DNA from: Arenibacter algicola | GTDB lineage: Bacteria; Bacteroidota; Bacteroidia; Flavobacteriales; Flavobacteriaceae | Assembly (NCBI RefSeq): GCF_018860365.1 | Contig: NZ_JAHKPO010000003.1 | Location: 1 to 64,000, forward strand | DNA length: 64,000 nt | Reading direction: 5' to 3' | Shown here: piece by piece, positions 8,796 through 17,273 of the stretch | Layout: each line of letters starts with the position of its first letter | Position numbering within the stretch: the stretch's first letter is position 1 | The notes under the pieces: model-generated | The model's database searches: none | Told to the model about the DNA's origin: nothing | The model's input: the letters and a program-made list of their open reading frames with translations, nothing else | Translations under genes and position numbers: made by a program

Positions 8796-9974
8796 CTATG
8801 GAGTTACGGTAACTTCCAAGGGGTGTTGGATCTGTTCGGAAAAGGTGTTTAAATACTGCTCCCATTCCGCGTTGCTGTTAAACTGACCGCTTTTTTTCCA
8901 TCCAAAGCCTGCGTAGTAGGTTACTTCCTTGTTTTTAACTTTCAAATGGGCGTAGGCATTGCTTAGGTCCTTGGTGGGAACATCGTACTTTTCAAAATCG
9001 ATGAAAGTATCCTTGGGGGCAAGGATGGCCGTACCCAATTCCGAATCTCCATGGGGTTGCCAGTAGCTTACCCATCCCTTTTCTATATTCCCGCTAACTT
9101 CACCGTCCTTTTCGTGTAGGGTGAGTCCGGCGTAAATATCATCTACACCTTCTAGATTGATATTGAATTTGGATAAATTTTGGCCTAGGTCCAAGCTTAT
9201 GATCCTGGATTCTTTGATGGTCTTTCCATCGGCGTCCCAAGCTGCGTATTCTAAATAAAAGCTGGTCCTAATAGGGCCAGTGGTAATGGTACGCCATTGC
9301 GTATAGTTTTTGGAATAGTAGAAGGTGGTGTCTACCTTGGCAGCAATACCGCCAACCCCACGACTGGCGCCTACGTGAAAATCATCCAGGCCTTCGCCGG
9401 TATCCTTGTGATAACTACTTACGCCGCTCAATTCCTCTTTATACCATTTATCAATTATGGGGTAGTCTACCCGCTTCAACCAAGCATCGACACCGCTGGA
9501 CAAAGTGCCACCAGGTACCTTATCTTCTACCATTTTCTGGGCGGTGGGTCCGTAGACCCGAAAGGCAACCTTGTTGTTTTCCCAGGTGTAATCATCAGTG
9601 CGTTCCGGAACAAACCTGGAGTAACATAGCTCTTCTGCTGTAGGGTTTCCCCCTGGTGCTACTGTGACCACTTCAAACTTGCTTTCCCCTTTCGCCGCCA
9701 TTCTGGGTTGAAATAGGATTATGTCCATAGTTCCGTCCCCATCATTATCTACCGTTTGGATAATTTCTAGGGTATTGGTTTCCAGATTCTTAATGCCAAC
9801 AGTGGATAGGTCCTCCACTTTTAACGTGGACTTGGTGAGTTCTACGGTCTCCTTAGCCCTCTCTTGGTCAAGAACGTTTTTTACTGTGATTGTGGTGGGT
9901 ATTTCTTTTTCGGAACAGGCTAGGGACAGCATTGCCACTAAGGAAAAAAGAATTGCTTTATAAAGTATTTTCAT
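8796..9974 (-). CDS. DUF4861 family lipoprotein, uronate-module associated
   Basis: 392 residues from the chosen ATG. An alternative ATG at 9995 adds seven residues and would overlap kduD. I prefer 9974 because it gives a normal lipoprotein signal, MKILYKAILFSLVAMLSLAC, with the acylated Cys at residue 20. The body matches DUF4861 proteins, which occur beside polysaccharide-lyase and uronate genes in Bacteroidetes and have a galactose-mutarotase-like beta fold. Family motifs seen are the ELCYSRFVPERTDDYTWENN region and LDDFHVGASRGVGGIA. The function is unproven; an envelope enzyme or binding protein for unsaturated oligouronides is a guess from context. It is the last gene of the kduI-kduD operon. 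Confidence 0.8.
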   Translation of the reverse strand: MKILYKAILFSLVAMLSLACSEKEIPTTITVKNVLDQERAKETVELTKSTLKVEDLSTVGIKNLETNTLEIIQTVDNDGDGTMDIILFQPRMAAKGESKFEVVTVAPGGNPTAEELCYSRFVPERTDDYTWENNKVAFRVYGPTAQKMVEDKVPGGTLSSGVDAWLKRVDYPIIDKWYKEELSGVSSYHKDTGEGLDDFHVGASRGVGGIAAKVDTTFYYSKNYTQWRTITTGPIRTSFYLEYAAWDADGKTIKESRIISLDLGQNLSKFNINLEGVDDIYAGLTLHEKDGEVSGNIEKGWVSYWQPHGDSELGTAILAPKDTFIDFEKYDVPTKDLSNAYAHLKVKNKEVTYYAGFGWKKSGQFNSNAEWEQYLNTFSEQIQHPLEVTVTP

Positions 9975-9984
9975 TACCGTTGTT

Positions 9985-10779
9985 TTAATTTTCATTCGCT
10001 GGTTTTCCTATGGTGGCCAATATGCCTCCATCTACATAAACTATTTGTCCGTTAACAAAGTTACTTGCCTTGGAACTTAGGAATATGGCTGCTCCTTGCA
10101 GGTCATCCGGATCTCCCCATTTGCCGGCAGGGGTTCTGCCCACTATAAAATCATTGAACGGATGTCCATCCACCCTTATAGGGGCGGTCTGTGCAGTGGC
10201 AAAATAACCTGGTCCTATACCGTTGACCTGAATATTGTGCTTGGCCCATTCGGTGGCCATATTGCGGGTCAGCATTTTTAATCCGCCTTTGGCGGCGGCA
10301 TAGGCGCCTACGGTATTTCTGCCCAATTCGCTCATCATGGAACAAATGTTGATGATCTTGCCTTGCTTTCTGGCAATCATGCCCTTTACCACATGTTTGG
10401 AGACGATAAACGGACTCACCAAATCTACTTTTACCACTTCTTCAAAATCGGCGACCTCCATTTCCTCCAAGGGAATTCTCTTGATGATGCCGGCATTGTT
10501 GACCAAAATATCAATATGTCCCACCTCTTTTTCAATTTTGGTGATATTTTCCATGACCTTGGCTTCATTGGTAACATCAAAGAGGTAGCCATGGGCCTTT
10601 AATCCCAAAGCGCTGTATTCGGCAACGGCATTGTCCAATTTTTCTTGGGAGGAGGCTCCGTTAACGACCAGGGTAGCGCCTGCTTTTCCCAGTCCAATGG
10701 CCATGGCTTTTCCAAGGCCGTGAGTAGCTCCAGTAATCAGTGCTGTTTTACCTGTTAGATCAAATAGATTCAATGACAT
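9985..10779 (-). CDS. kduD: KduD-like 2-deoxy-D-gluconate 3-dehydrogenase (SDR)
   Basis: 264 residues, a classical short-chain dehydrogenase: TGATHGLGKA (cofactor-binding glycine motif) near residues 16-25, NNAG near 95, catalytic Ser in CSMMSE and YAAAKGG holding the catalytic Tyr-Lys pair. It reduces 3-deoxy-D-glycero-2,5-hexodiulosonate to 2-keto-3-deoxygluconate with NAD(P)H. That is the step after KduI in breakdown of unsaturated uronic acids from pectin, ulvan or similar polymers. It lies 18 bp downstream of kduI on the same strand, which supports the assignment over the related gluconate 5-dehydrogenase. Confidence 0.85.
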   Translation of the reverse strand: MSLNLFDLTGKTALITGATHGLGKAMAIGLGKAGATLVVNGASSQEKLDNAVAEYSALGLKAHGYLFDVTNEAKVMENITKIEKEVGHIDILVNNAGIIKRIPLEEMEVADFEEVVKVDLVSPFIVSKHVVKGMIARKQGKIINICSMMSELGRNTVGAYAAAKGGLKMLTRNMATEWAKHNIQVNGIGPGYFATAQTAPIRVDGHPFNDFIVGRTPAGKWGDPDDLQGAAIFLSSKASNFVNGQIVYVDGGILATIGKPANEN

Positions 10780-10797
10780 ATTAGTGTTTTCTGAGGG

Positions 10798-11640
10798 TTA
10801 TTTTAAGTCTTTTATTTTGCAGTGGTCCATATCGCCATAGTCCAGGTTTTCACCGGCCATTCCCCAGATAAAAGTATAATTACTGGTTCCCGAACCGGAG
10901 TGTATGGACCATGGTGGGGAAATTACGGCTTCATTGTTGGCCATCCAGATATGTCTTGTTTCTTGGGGCTGTCCCATAAAATGGCAAACGGCTTGCTCTT
11001 CCGGAACTTCAAAATAGAAATAAACTTCCATTCTCCTGTCATGTACATGTGCCGGCATAGTATTCCAAACACTGCCCGGTTTTAATTCGGTCATTCCCAT
11101 TTGAACCTGACAGGTCTCTACCAGACTGTTTACGATCAATTTTCTTATAGTTCTGGCATTGGCGGTTTCCATAGATCCCATTTCTACGATCTCCGCATCT
11201 GCCCTGCTTATTTTTTTGGTAGGGAATACCTTGTGGGCCGGGGTTGAATTTAAATAGAATTTGGCAGGCTTATCCGCATTGTCACTGCTGAAGCTAACCT
11301 CCTTGTTTTCTTTGCCAATATACAGGGCCTCTTTATAGTCCAAACCATATTTCTGGCCATTGACGGTTACAGAACCGGCACCGCCGACATTGATGATGCC
11401 AATCTCCCTTCGCTCCAAAAAATAATCCGATTTTAAGGGATCTATAGTAGCTAGTTTTAAGGAGGTTTTAACGGGCACTGCCCCTCCAACTATATATCTG
11501 TCGAAATGGGTGTACACCAAATTGATGGTATCCGCTTCCATTAAATTTTGGATTAGGAACTCTTTTCTCAATCCTTCTGTGGTCAACGCTTTGGTCTCCT
11601 TGGGAGAGCAGGCATACCGAACCTCGTAATTGTTTTTCAT
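10798..11640 (-). CDS. kduI: 5-dehydro-4-deoxy-D-glucuronate isomerase
   Basis: 280 residues, the normal length of KduI. It isomerises 5-keto-4-deoxyuronate to 3-deoxy-D-glycero-2,5-hexodiulosonate in the cytoplasm. The cupin zinc site is visible: HVHDRRMEVYFYF supplies two His and the Glu, and PPWSIHSG gives the later His. It is the first gene of the kduI-kduD-DUF4861 operon. Transcription starts in the gap shared with the divergent LacI regulator, where a palindrome overlaps the predicted promoter. Confidence 0.93.
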   Translation of the reverse strand: MKNNYEVRYACSPKETKALTTEGLRKEFLIQNLMEADTINLVYTHFDRYIVGGAVPVKTSLKLATIDPLKSDYFLERREIGIINVGGAGSVTVNGQKYGLDYKEALYIGKENKEVSFSSDNADKPAKFYLNSTPAHKVFPTKKISRADAEIVEMGSMETANARTIRKLIVNSLVETCQVQMGMTELKPGSVWNTMPAHVHDRRMEVYFYFEVPEEQAVCHFMGQPQETRHIWMANNEAVISPPWSIHSGSGTSNYTFIWGMAGENLDYGDMDHCKIKDLK

Positions 11641-11709
11641 GATTCTAAATATCTAATTATTAGTTTCTTATGTATTGATAAATATAGAAGTGTTTCTTAA
11701 GTTAGTTCG

Positions 11710-11739
11710 TAAATATATTAAAAATCCATCAAAATACAA
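11710..11739 (-). promoter_or_regulatory. Predicted kduI promoter (Bacteroidetes type)
   Basis: On the minus strand TTG (11739-11737) and TATATTTA (11717-11710) are separated by 19 bases. This is close to the Bacteroidetes RpoD consensus of a TTG-type -33 box and TAnnTTTG -7 box, with one mismatch at the last base. The -33 TTG lies inside the operator palindrome, so repressor binding would block sigma contact. This is a prediction from pattern only. Confidence 0.5.
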
Positions 11740-11751
11740 TCGATTGTATTT
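11732..11751. promoter_or_regulatory. 20-bp perfect palindrome, probable LacI-family operator
   Basis: AAATACAATCGATTGTATTT is a perfect inverted repeat around a central CG, the layout typical of LacI/PurR-type operators. It sits between the divergent kduI and LacI-type genes, 92 bp from the kduI start and 41 bp from the regulator's start. It covers the predicted kduI -33 box. A single site could control the operon and autoregulate the repressor. No second copy was seen in front of the GH88 gene. Confidence 0.7.
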
Positions 11752-11792
11752 GTAAATATATATATTTGTGAAAGTCAAGATACCCATTATTT

Positions 11793-12815
11793 GTGGAAAA
11801 TAAAACAACAATACACGATATTGCCAAGGCCTTGAAGATAGATGCCTCTACCGTTTCCAGAGCATTGAACAATAGTCCTAGGGTGAGCCAGAAGACCAAG
11901 GACAGAATATTGGCCAAGGCAAATGAATTGGGGTATCAGCGCAATTTACTGGCTTCAAACCTCCGGAAAAATAAGACCAATACCATTGGGGTGATCGTGC
12001 CAAGGATATCCCGTCACTTCTTTTCATCCGTAATTTCTGGGATTGAGGAAACCGCCTATGATGCAGGCTATAACGTCATTATTTGTCAGTCCTTGGAACA
12101 ATTGGATCGGGAGCGCAACATTGTAGAGACCCTTTTGGCAAACCGGGTGGACGGAGTATTGTTATCCGTTTCCATGGAAACGGATGAATATGACCATTTA
12201 TTGAATATGAAAAATAATGGCACCCCATTTCTATTTTTTGACAGGCATTGTGAGATAGAGGGTATTAGTAGTGTGCTGATCGATGACTTTCAGGGCGGGT
12301 TCGATGCCACGGAGCATTTAATTTTAAACGGATGTAAAAATATTGGGCATTTTTCCGGGCCCCAGGAATTGGCCATTTACAGGAATAGGACCGCTGGCTA
12401 CAGAAAGGCCTTGGAAAAACACAAAATTCCATATAGACCGGAACTGGTATTGCGTTCCAGCCTCATGGAAAATGATGGGGCTGAAGGAGCAAAAACCTTA
12501 CTTTCCTTGCCATACAAGGTAGATGGGTTGTTCTCTGCCAATGACATTGCGGCCATAGGCGCAATGAAATATTTTAAGAATGAAGGAGTAAAGGTACCGG
12601 AAAATATGGCCATAGTAGGGTTTAGTAACGAGCCTATTTCAGGGGTAATAGATCCCTCCTTGACCACCATTGATCAGCCGGGTTTTCAAATTGGGCAAAT
12701 AGCCACAAAGTTATTATTGGAAGAAATTGGCAAGGCACCCAGCGCCAAAGCCAACATGGTAAAAACAACAATTCTAAAGTCGTCCTTAATTGAACGTGAT
12801 TCCTCTAGAAAATGA
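11793..12815 (+). CDS. LacI family transcriptional regulator of the uronate module
   Basis: 340 residues. The N-terminal helix-turn-helix is TIHDIAKALKIDASTVSRAL, with the hinge helix region following, then a periplasmic-binding-protein-like ligand domain (IGVIVPRISRHFFSSVISGI onward). The start is GTG at 11793. No ATG lies upstream in a sensible place, and the helix-turn-helix begins at residue 6 as usual. A TATATTTG box lies at 11761-11768. The ligand is likely an intermediate of unsaturated uronate breakdown, inferred from its divergent position to kduI and from GH88 following 68 bp downstream on the same strand. Confidence 0.9.
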   Translation: MENKTTIHDIAKALKIDASTVSRALNNSPRVSQKTKDRILAKANELGYQRNLLASNLRKNKTNTIGVIVPRISRHFFSSVISGIEETAYDAGYNVIICQSLEQLDRERNIVETLLANRVDGVLLSVSMETDEYDHLLNMKNNGTPFLFFDRHCEIEGISSVLIDDFQGGFDATEHLILNGCKNIGHFSGPQELAIYRNRTAGYRKALEKHKIPYRPELVLRSSLMENDGAEGAKTLLSLPYKVDGLFSANDIAAIGAMKYFKNEGVKVPENMAIVGFSNEPISGVIDPSLTTIDQPGFQIGQIATKLLLEEIGKAPSAKANMVKTTILKSSLIERDSSRK

Positions 12816-12883
12816 TATTCAAAGCCTTTGGTGACATCTTTAATATGATGAAAATTAATACAAATAAATAAAACTAATATCCC

Positions 12884-14113
12884 ATGAAACTATTCTTAGT
12901 ATCCCTGCTTATCTGTTTGGCAAGTTGTCAGAATTTGTCTAAAAACAAAAATATAAAAGAAGAAAGTAAGCTGAGCGCCAAGGGCTATTCTTTTGATCTT
13001 GACAAGGAAATTAAAAACTGTGAGGATCAATTAAACCAAGCTGTCCCCAAACTTACGGATCTAACCAAACACCCAAGATTAATAGAAACCAATGAAACCG
13101 AATGGAAGGAAATTCCCAATGGGCGTTTGGTTTGGACTTCCGGATTTTATCCTGGAATCCTATGGTATACGTACGATCTTACCAAGGACGATAAATGGAA
13201 GAAGGAGGCCATAAAAAGAACAGAGGTTTTTGAGGATTTTAAAACGATTACCGAACACCATGATATTGGGTTTATGATGTTCCCTGCCTATGGCAATGGC
13301 TATTTGTTTGGAGACAAAAAGGAGTATAAGGACATTCTTCTCACTTCGGCCGAATCCTTGGCCAGTAGGTTTAACCCCAATGTAGGCACTATTAGGTCCT
13401 GGTCCAATAAAATGCACCCACGTTGGCAACAGCATATTACCATAATAGACAATATGCTTAATTTGGAACTCTTGTTCTGGGCCGCTAAAAATGGTGGCAG
13501 TAAAGAGTTTTATGATATTGCCGTGAAACACGCGGAGACTACTATGGCGAATCATTTTAGGCCAGATTACACGTCATGGCATGTTATTGAATATGATTCT
13601 ATATCCGGAAAAGTATTGAACAGACATACCAAACAAGGCTACGCGGATGATAGTAGGTGGTCGCGCGGACAGGCATGGGGAATATATGGGTATTCTATGG
13701 TGTATAGGGAAACGGGAGATAAAAAATTCTTGGATTTTGCGGTGAAGTTAACAGATAAGTATCTGGAACTTCTTCCGGAAGATTATATTCCCCATTGGGA
13801 TTTTGACGTACCCAATAAAGAAACGGAGGAAAGGGATGCATCTGCAGCAGCGGTTGTAGCTTCCGGCTTACTGGAGTTGAGTACTTTGGTGGAAGATAAA
13901 AACAAACAGCAACAATATTTTGATGCAGCTATGCGGATGTTGGAATCCTTGAGTTCCGATAAATATTCAGGAGTAGGGAAGGCCGATTCCTTTTTGTTAC
14001 ATTCAACAGGAGCCAAATCCTTGGGCCATGAAATTGATGTGGCCCTGATCTATGCCGATTACTATTATATTGAGGCCTTGGACAGACTAAAGAAAATGGG
14101 GCTGTCCAATTAA
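12884..14113 (+). CDS. GH88 family unsaturated glucuronyl hydrolase (lipoprotein)
   Basis: 409 residues with a lipoprotein signal (MKLFLVSLLICLASCQN, Cys15). The body is an alpha/alpha-barrel of glycoside hydrolase family 88: WTSGFYPGILWYTYDLTKD near residues 85-105, and IIDNMLNLELLFWAA near 190, where the Asp matches the family's catalytic Asp. A conserved RWSRGQAWGIYGY follows near residue 260. The enzyme removes the terminal 4,5-unsaturated uronic acid left by polysaccharide lyases. The product then feeds KduI and KduD after spontaneous ring opening. It lies directly downstream of the LacI regulator, so the two may be co-transcribed. Confidence 0.9.
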   Translation: MKLFLVSLLICLASCQNLSKNKNIKEESKLSAKGYSFDLDKEIKNCEDQLNQAVPKLTDLTKHPRLIETNETEWKEIPNGRLVWTSGFYPGILWYTYDLTKDDKWKKEAIKRTEVFEDFKTITEHHDIGFMMFPAYGNGYLFGDKKEYKDILLTSAESLASRFNPNVGTIRSWSNKMHPRWQQHITIIDNMLNLELLFWAAKNGGSKEFYDIAVKHAETTMANHFRPDYTSWHVIEYDSISGKVLNRHTKQGYADDSRWSRGQAWGIYGYSMVYRETGDKKFLDFAVKLTDKYLELLPEDYIPHWDFDVPNKETEERDASAAAVVASGLLELSTLVEDKNKQQQYFDAAMRMLESLSSDKYSGVGKADSFLLHSTGAKSLGHEIDVALIYADYYYIEALDRLKKMGLSN

Positions 14114-14133
14114 CACATTTATGACAACCAGAG

Positions 14134-14177
14134 AAGGGAAGGGCAATAGGCTATATTTGTTCTTCCCTTTTCTTTTT
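14134..14177 (+). terminator. Probable terminator of the regulator-GH88 unit
   Basis: AAGGGAAG (14134-14141) pairs with CTTCCCTT (14162-14169), followed by a T-rich tail TTCTTTTTT. It begins about 20 bases past the GH88 stop. Confidence 0.55.
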
Positions 14178-14215
14178 TAAGACCGCGACCTGCCTCCATT
14201 AAAAGGTTGTTGAAC

Positions 14216-15208
14216 CTATTTATCTTGATAGGAAGTGATCGACTTCTCCTTCCTTGCAATATGGTCCATAATCATTGTGGCATGGACCCGTGAGTTTTCT
14301 ATAAACCATTTATGGGTTTCCATTCCTCCGCAAATTACTCCTGCCAGGTATAGATTATCAATATTGGTCTCCATGGTTTCCGGATCGTACTGGGGAAGTC
14401 TTTTTTCATCCTCGGACAATTGTATTCCTATTTTTTCCAAGAAACCAAAATTGGGCATATATCCTGTAAGTGCTAGTACGTAATCGTTTTCCAGGGCAAT
14501 TGTTCCGGTAGGGGAATTCAGGATAATTTCATCCTCCTTAATTTCCTTAACAGTACTATTGTAATAGACTTTTATACTGCCTTCCTCAATTCTATTGATA
14601 ATATCGGGCCTTACCCAATATTTTACCCGTTGGCCTACTTCCGGCCCCCTAATGATCAAGGATACATCGGCCCCTTTTCTATAGCACTCCAGGGCGGCGT
14701 CTATGGCCGAATTACTGGCTCCTATGACCGCTACTTTCTGACTGGAATAGAAATGGGGATCCCTGTAATAATGGGATACCTTTTTTAAATCTTCTCCAGG
14801 AACGTTCATTCTGTTCGGAATATCGTAGAAACCTGTGGCAATGATTACATTGGTGGCGTTATAGGTATTCTTGTCGGAGACAATATTAAAGAGGCCATCA
14901 ATTTTGTTAATTGAATTTACTTTTTCAAAAAGTGCAATGTTCAGATGATTGGAAGTGACGATACGTCTATAATATTCCAGCGCCTCATTTCTTTTGGGTT
15001 TCGCCTCAATGCTAATAAAAGGAATTTCATCGATTTCCAGTTTTTCGGAAGATGAAAAGAACTGCATGTTCAGGGGATAATTATATAGGGAATTAACTAT
15101 ACATCCCTTTTCAAGAATTATATAGGACAATCCCTTTTTCTTGGCTTCCAAGCCACAGGCAATGCCAATGGGCCCGCCTCCAACAATTACTACATCCCAA
15201 ATTTTCAT
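14216..15208 (-). CDS. YpdA family thioredoxin reductase-like flavoprotein
   Basis: 330 residues. It has two dinucleotide-binding motifs, VVIVGGGPIGIACGLEAKK at the N-terminus for FAD and VAVIGASNSAIDAALEC near residue 160 for NADPH. There is no CxxC redox pair, as in YpdA proteins. In Firmicutes YpdA is the bacillithiol disulfide reductase; the partner thiol in Bacteroidetes cannot be read from this window. Its ATG shares one base with the stop of rpe (TAATG), indicating translational coupling of two unrelated functions. Confidence 0.82.
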   Translation of the reverse strand: MKIWDVVIVGGGPIGIACGLEAKKKGLSYIILEKGCIVNSLYNYPLNMQFFSSSEKLEIDEIPFISIEAKPKRNEALEYYRRIVTSNHLNIALFEKVNSINKIDGLFNIVSDKNTYNATNVIIATGFYDIPNRMNVPGEDLKKVSHYYRDPHFYSSQKVAVIGASNSAIDAALECYRKGADVSLIIRGPEVGQRVKYWVRPDIINRIEEGSIKVYYNSTVKEIKEDEIILNSPTGTIALENDYVLALTGYMPNFGFLEKIGIQLSEDEKRLPQYDPETMETNIDNLYLAGVICGGMETHKWFIENSRVHATMIMDHIARKEKSITSYQDK

Positions 15209-15867
15209 TATCCTACTATTTTTTTGAGTTCGTGAATGGTTTGCGCAGGATCATCGCTCTTAAAGATAAAACTACCCGCAACCAATACATCTGCTCCAGC
15301 ATCTATTAATTGCTTGGCATTTTTAGAGGTAACTCCGCCATCGACCTCGATTAGGGTATGGGCACTTTTTCTATTTATGAGTTCTTTTAACGCCTTTATT
15401 TTTTCATAGGTGTTTTCGATAAACGATTGTCCGCCAAATCCTGGATTTACACTCATGATGCAAACTAGATCGATATCATTTATAACATCCTCCAATAAGT
15501 TAATATTGGTATGTGGGTTTAATGCCACGCCTGTTGCCATTCCTTCGGCTTTTATGGCTTGTAAGGTGCGGTGTAAATGTGGACAGGCTTCGTAATGAAC
15601 GGTCAGGTTATTGGCACCTAATTCTGCAAAGGTCTTAATATAGCGATCCGGATCCACGATCATTAGATGTACGTCCAAGGTTTTAGTGGCATGGGCCGCT
15701 ATTGCCTTCAGGACGGGCATTCCAAAAGAGATGTTTGGTACAAAAACACCATCCATAATATCAATGTGGTGCCAATCGGCCTCACTGTGGTTTACCATTT
15801 CAATATCGCGTTGAAGGTTGGCAAAATCGGCGGCCAAGAGGGAAGGGGCAATAATCTTTTTGTCCAT
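15208..15867 (-). CDS. rpe: Ribulose-phosphate 3-epimerase
   Basis: 219 residues, the typical length. It interconverts ribulose 5-phosphate and xylulose 5-phosphate in the pentose phosphate pathway. The barrel motifs are all visible: PSLLAADFANL at the start, HHIDIMDGVFVPNISFG with the metal-binding His and catalytic Asp, LDVHLMI, and SVNPGFGGQSF. The phosphate-binding end EVDGGV...GADVLVAGS closes the fold. It overlaps the YpdA-like gene by one base. Confidence 0.95.
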   Translation of the reverse strand: MDKKIIAPSLLAADFANLQRDIEMVNHSEADWHHIDIMDGVFVPNISFGMPVLKAIAAHATKTLDVHLMIVDPDRYIKTFAELGANNLTVHYEACPHLHRTLQAIKAEGMATGVALNPHTNINLLEDVINDIDLVCIMSVNPGFGGQSFIENTYEKIKALKELINRKSAHTLIEVDGGVTSKNAKQLIDAGADVLVAGSFIFKSDDPAQTIHELKKIVG

Positions 15868-15968
15868 TACTATTTACTATAAGTGTTTCTACAAAGGTAG
15901 TGAATTGATAGGTTTACAGGGCATTTTCTACGATGGGATGAACATTGTTGTGCTCCAAACGATGCCTG

Positions 15969-17204
15969 TTAATACCAACGTTTCTTTTTCTTTTTGGAGG
16001 CTACGGACTTTCTGCCTTTTTTATGTTTGCTGCCTTGTTTTTTATGTACTTGTGGTTTGGCCTTGGGATCCAAGGGATACGGATGGTCCTCAACAACTTG
16101 GATGTGTTTTTGCATCAGTTTTTGAATAGTGGATAAATATCCCTTTTCATCGGCAGAACAAAAGGCATAGGATGTTCCCGTGTTTCCCGCTCTTCCAGTT
16201 CTTCCTATACGGTGTACATAGGTTTCCGGTATATTGGGCAGGTCAAAGTTGATAACGGCGTCCAGCTCGTCTATATCCAATCCACGGGCGGCAACATCCG
16301 TAGCCACAAGGATGTTCGTTACTCCCTGCTTGAATTTCCCCAGTGCTGCTTGGCGCTCGTCCTGCGACTTGTCTCCGTGTAGGCTATCTACCTTAAAGTT
16401 GTTGTTGCGGAGTGTTTTTTCCAATTTGTCCACCCCGTATTTTGTACGTCTAAAAATTAGGATATTGCCCTTTATGGTGTTTCTAAGCAGGTAAAGGCAG
16501 AGTTCTATTTTATTGGGCTTTGGCGTGTAATACAATAACTGATGTACAGTGGCCGCTGCCGAAGATGTTGGGGTAACGGCTACTTTCTTGGGATCTTTTA
16601 AAATGGTATCGGCCAATTGCACCACTTTAAAAGGCATAGTGGCCGAAAATAGGAGGGTTTGTTTTTCATTTGGGCATAGACGCTCTATTTTTTTAACGTC
16701 ATCTATAAATCCCATATCCAACATTAGATCTGCCTCGTCCAGGACCAATGTTTCCACATAGTCCAAATTGACCATATCCTGTTTGTGAAGGTCCAATAAC
16801 CTACCTGGCGTTGCTACCAAGATATCCACTCCCTTTCTTAAGGCAGCTATTTGCGGTTCTATCTTTGTTCCACCATAAACAACAGTTGAGGTCAAATGCG
16901 TGTATTTGCTGTAATCCAAAAAACTCTCGTGAATCTGCGATGCCAATTCACGGGTGGGACTTATAATCAATGCCTTAATTTTTTTGCCTTTTTCCGAAGT
17001 TTCCTGCTTATCAAATAATAGCTGTAATATGGGTAGGGCAAAAGCGGCAGTTTTTCCCGTTCCTGTTTCAGCGGAGGCAATAACATCATTCCTTTGTAAT
17101 ACCAAGGGAATGGCAATTTCCTGAATGGCAGTTGGATCGTCATAGTTTTTTTCTGCGACTGCCCTCAAGAGATGTTTATTTAGCTTTAATTCTTTAAAAT
17201 TCAT
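15969..17204 (-). CDS. DEAD-box RNA helicase (RhlE-like)
   Basis: 411 residues from the ATG at 17204; a second ATG four codons upstream is possible. The Q motif (DDPTAIQEIAIP), Walker A (ASAETGTGKTAAF), VLDEADLMLDMGF (the DEAD box) and FSATMP are in the first half. ARGLDIDELDAV and HRIGRTGRAG are in the second half. The tail is very lysine-rich (KKQGSKHKKGRKSVASKKKK), which usually binds RNA. It probably acts in ribosome assembly or RNA turnover at low temperature, by analogy with RhlE proteins. Confidence 0.88.
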   Translation of the reverse strand: MNFKELKLNKHLLRAVAEKNYDDPTAIQEIAIPLVLQRNDVIASAETGTGKTAAFALPILQLLFDKQETSEKGKKIKALIISPTRELASQIHESFLDYSKYTHLTSTVVYGGTKIEPQIAALRKGVDILVATPGRLLDLHKQDMVNLDYVETLVLDEADLMLDMGFIDDVKKIERLCPNEKQTLLFSATMPFKVVQLADTILKDPKKVAVTPTSSAAATVHQLLYYTPKPNKIELCLYLLRNTIKGNILIFRRTKYGVDKLEKTLRNNNFKVDSLHGDKSQDERQAALGKFKQGVTNILVATDVAARGLDIDELDAVINFDLPNIPETYVHRIGRTGRAGNTGTSYAFCSADEKGYLSTIQKLMQKHIQVVEDHPYPLDPKAKPQVHKKQGSKHKKGRKSVASKKKKKRWY

Positions 17205-17273
17205 ATGGATACCCATTTAGGTAGTGATGTGTGCAAAGGTAAGGTAAAATGGCAAGGCATGTGTAGGGAAGGT

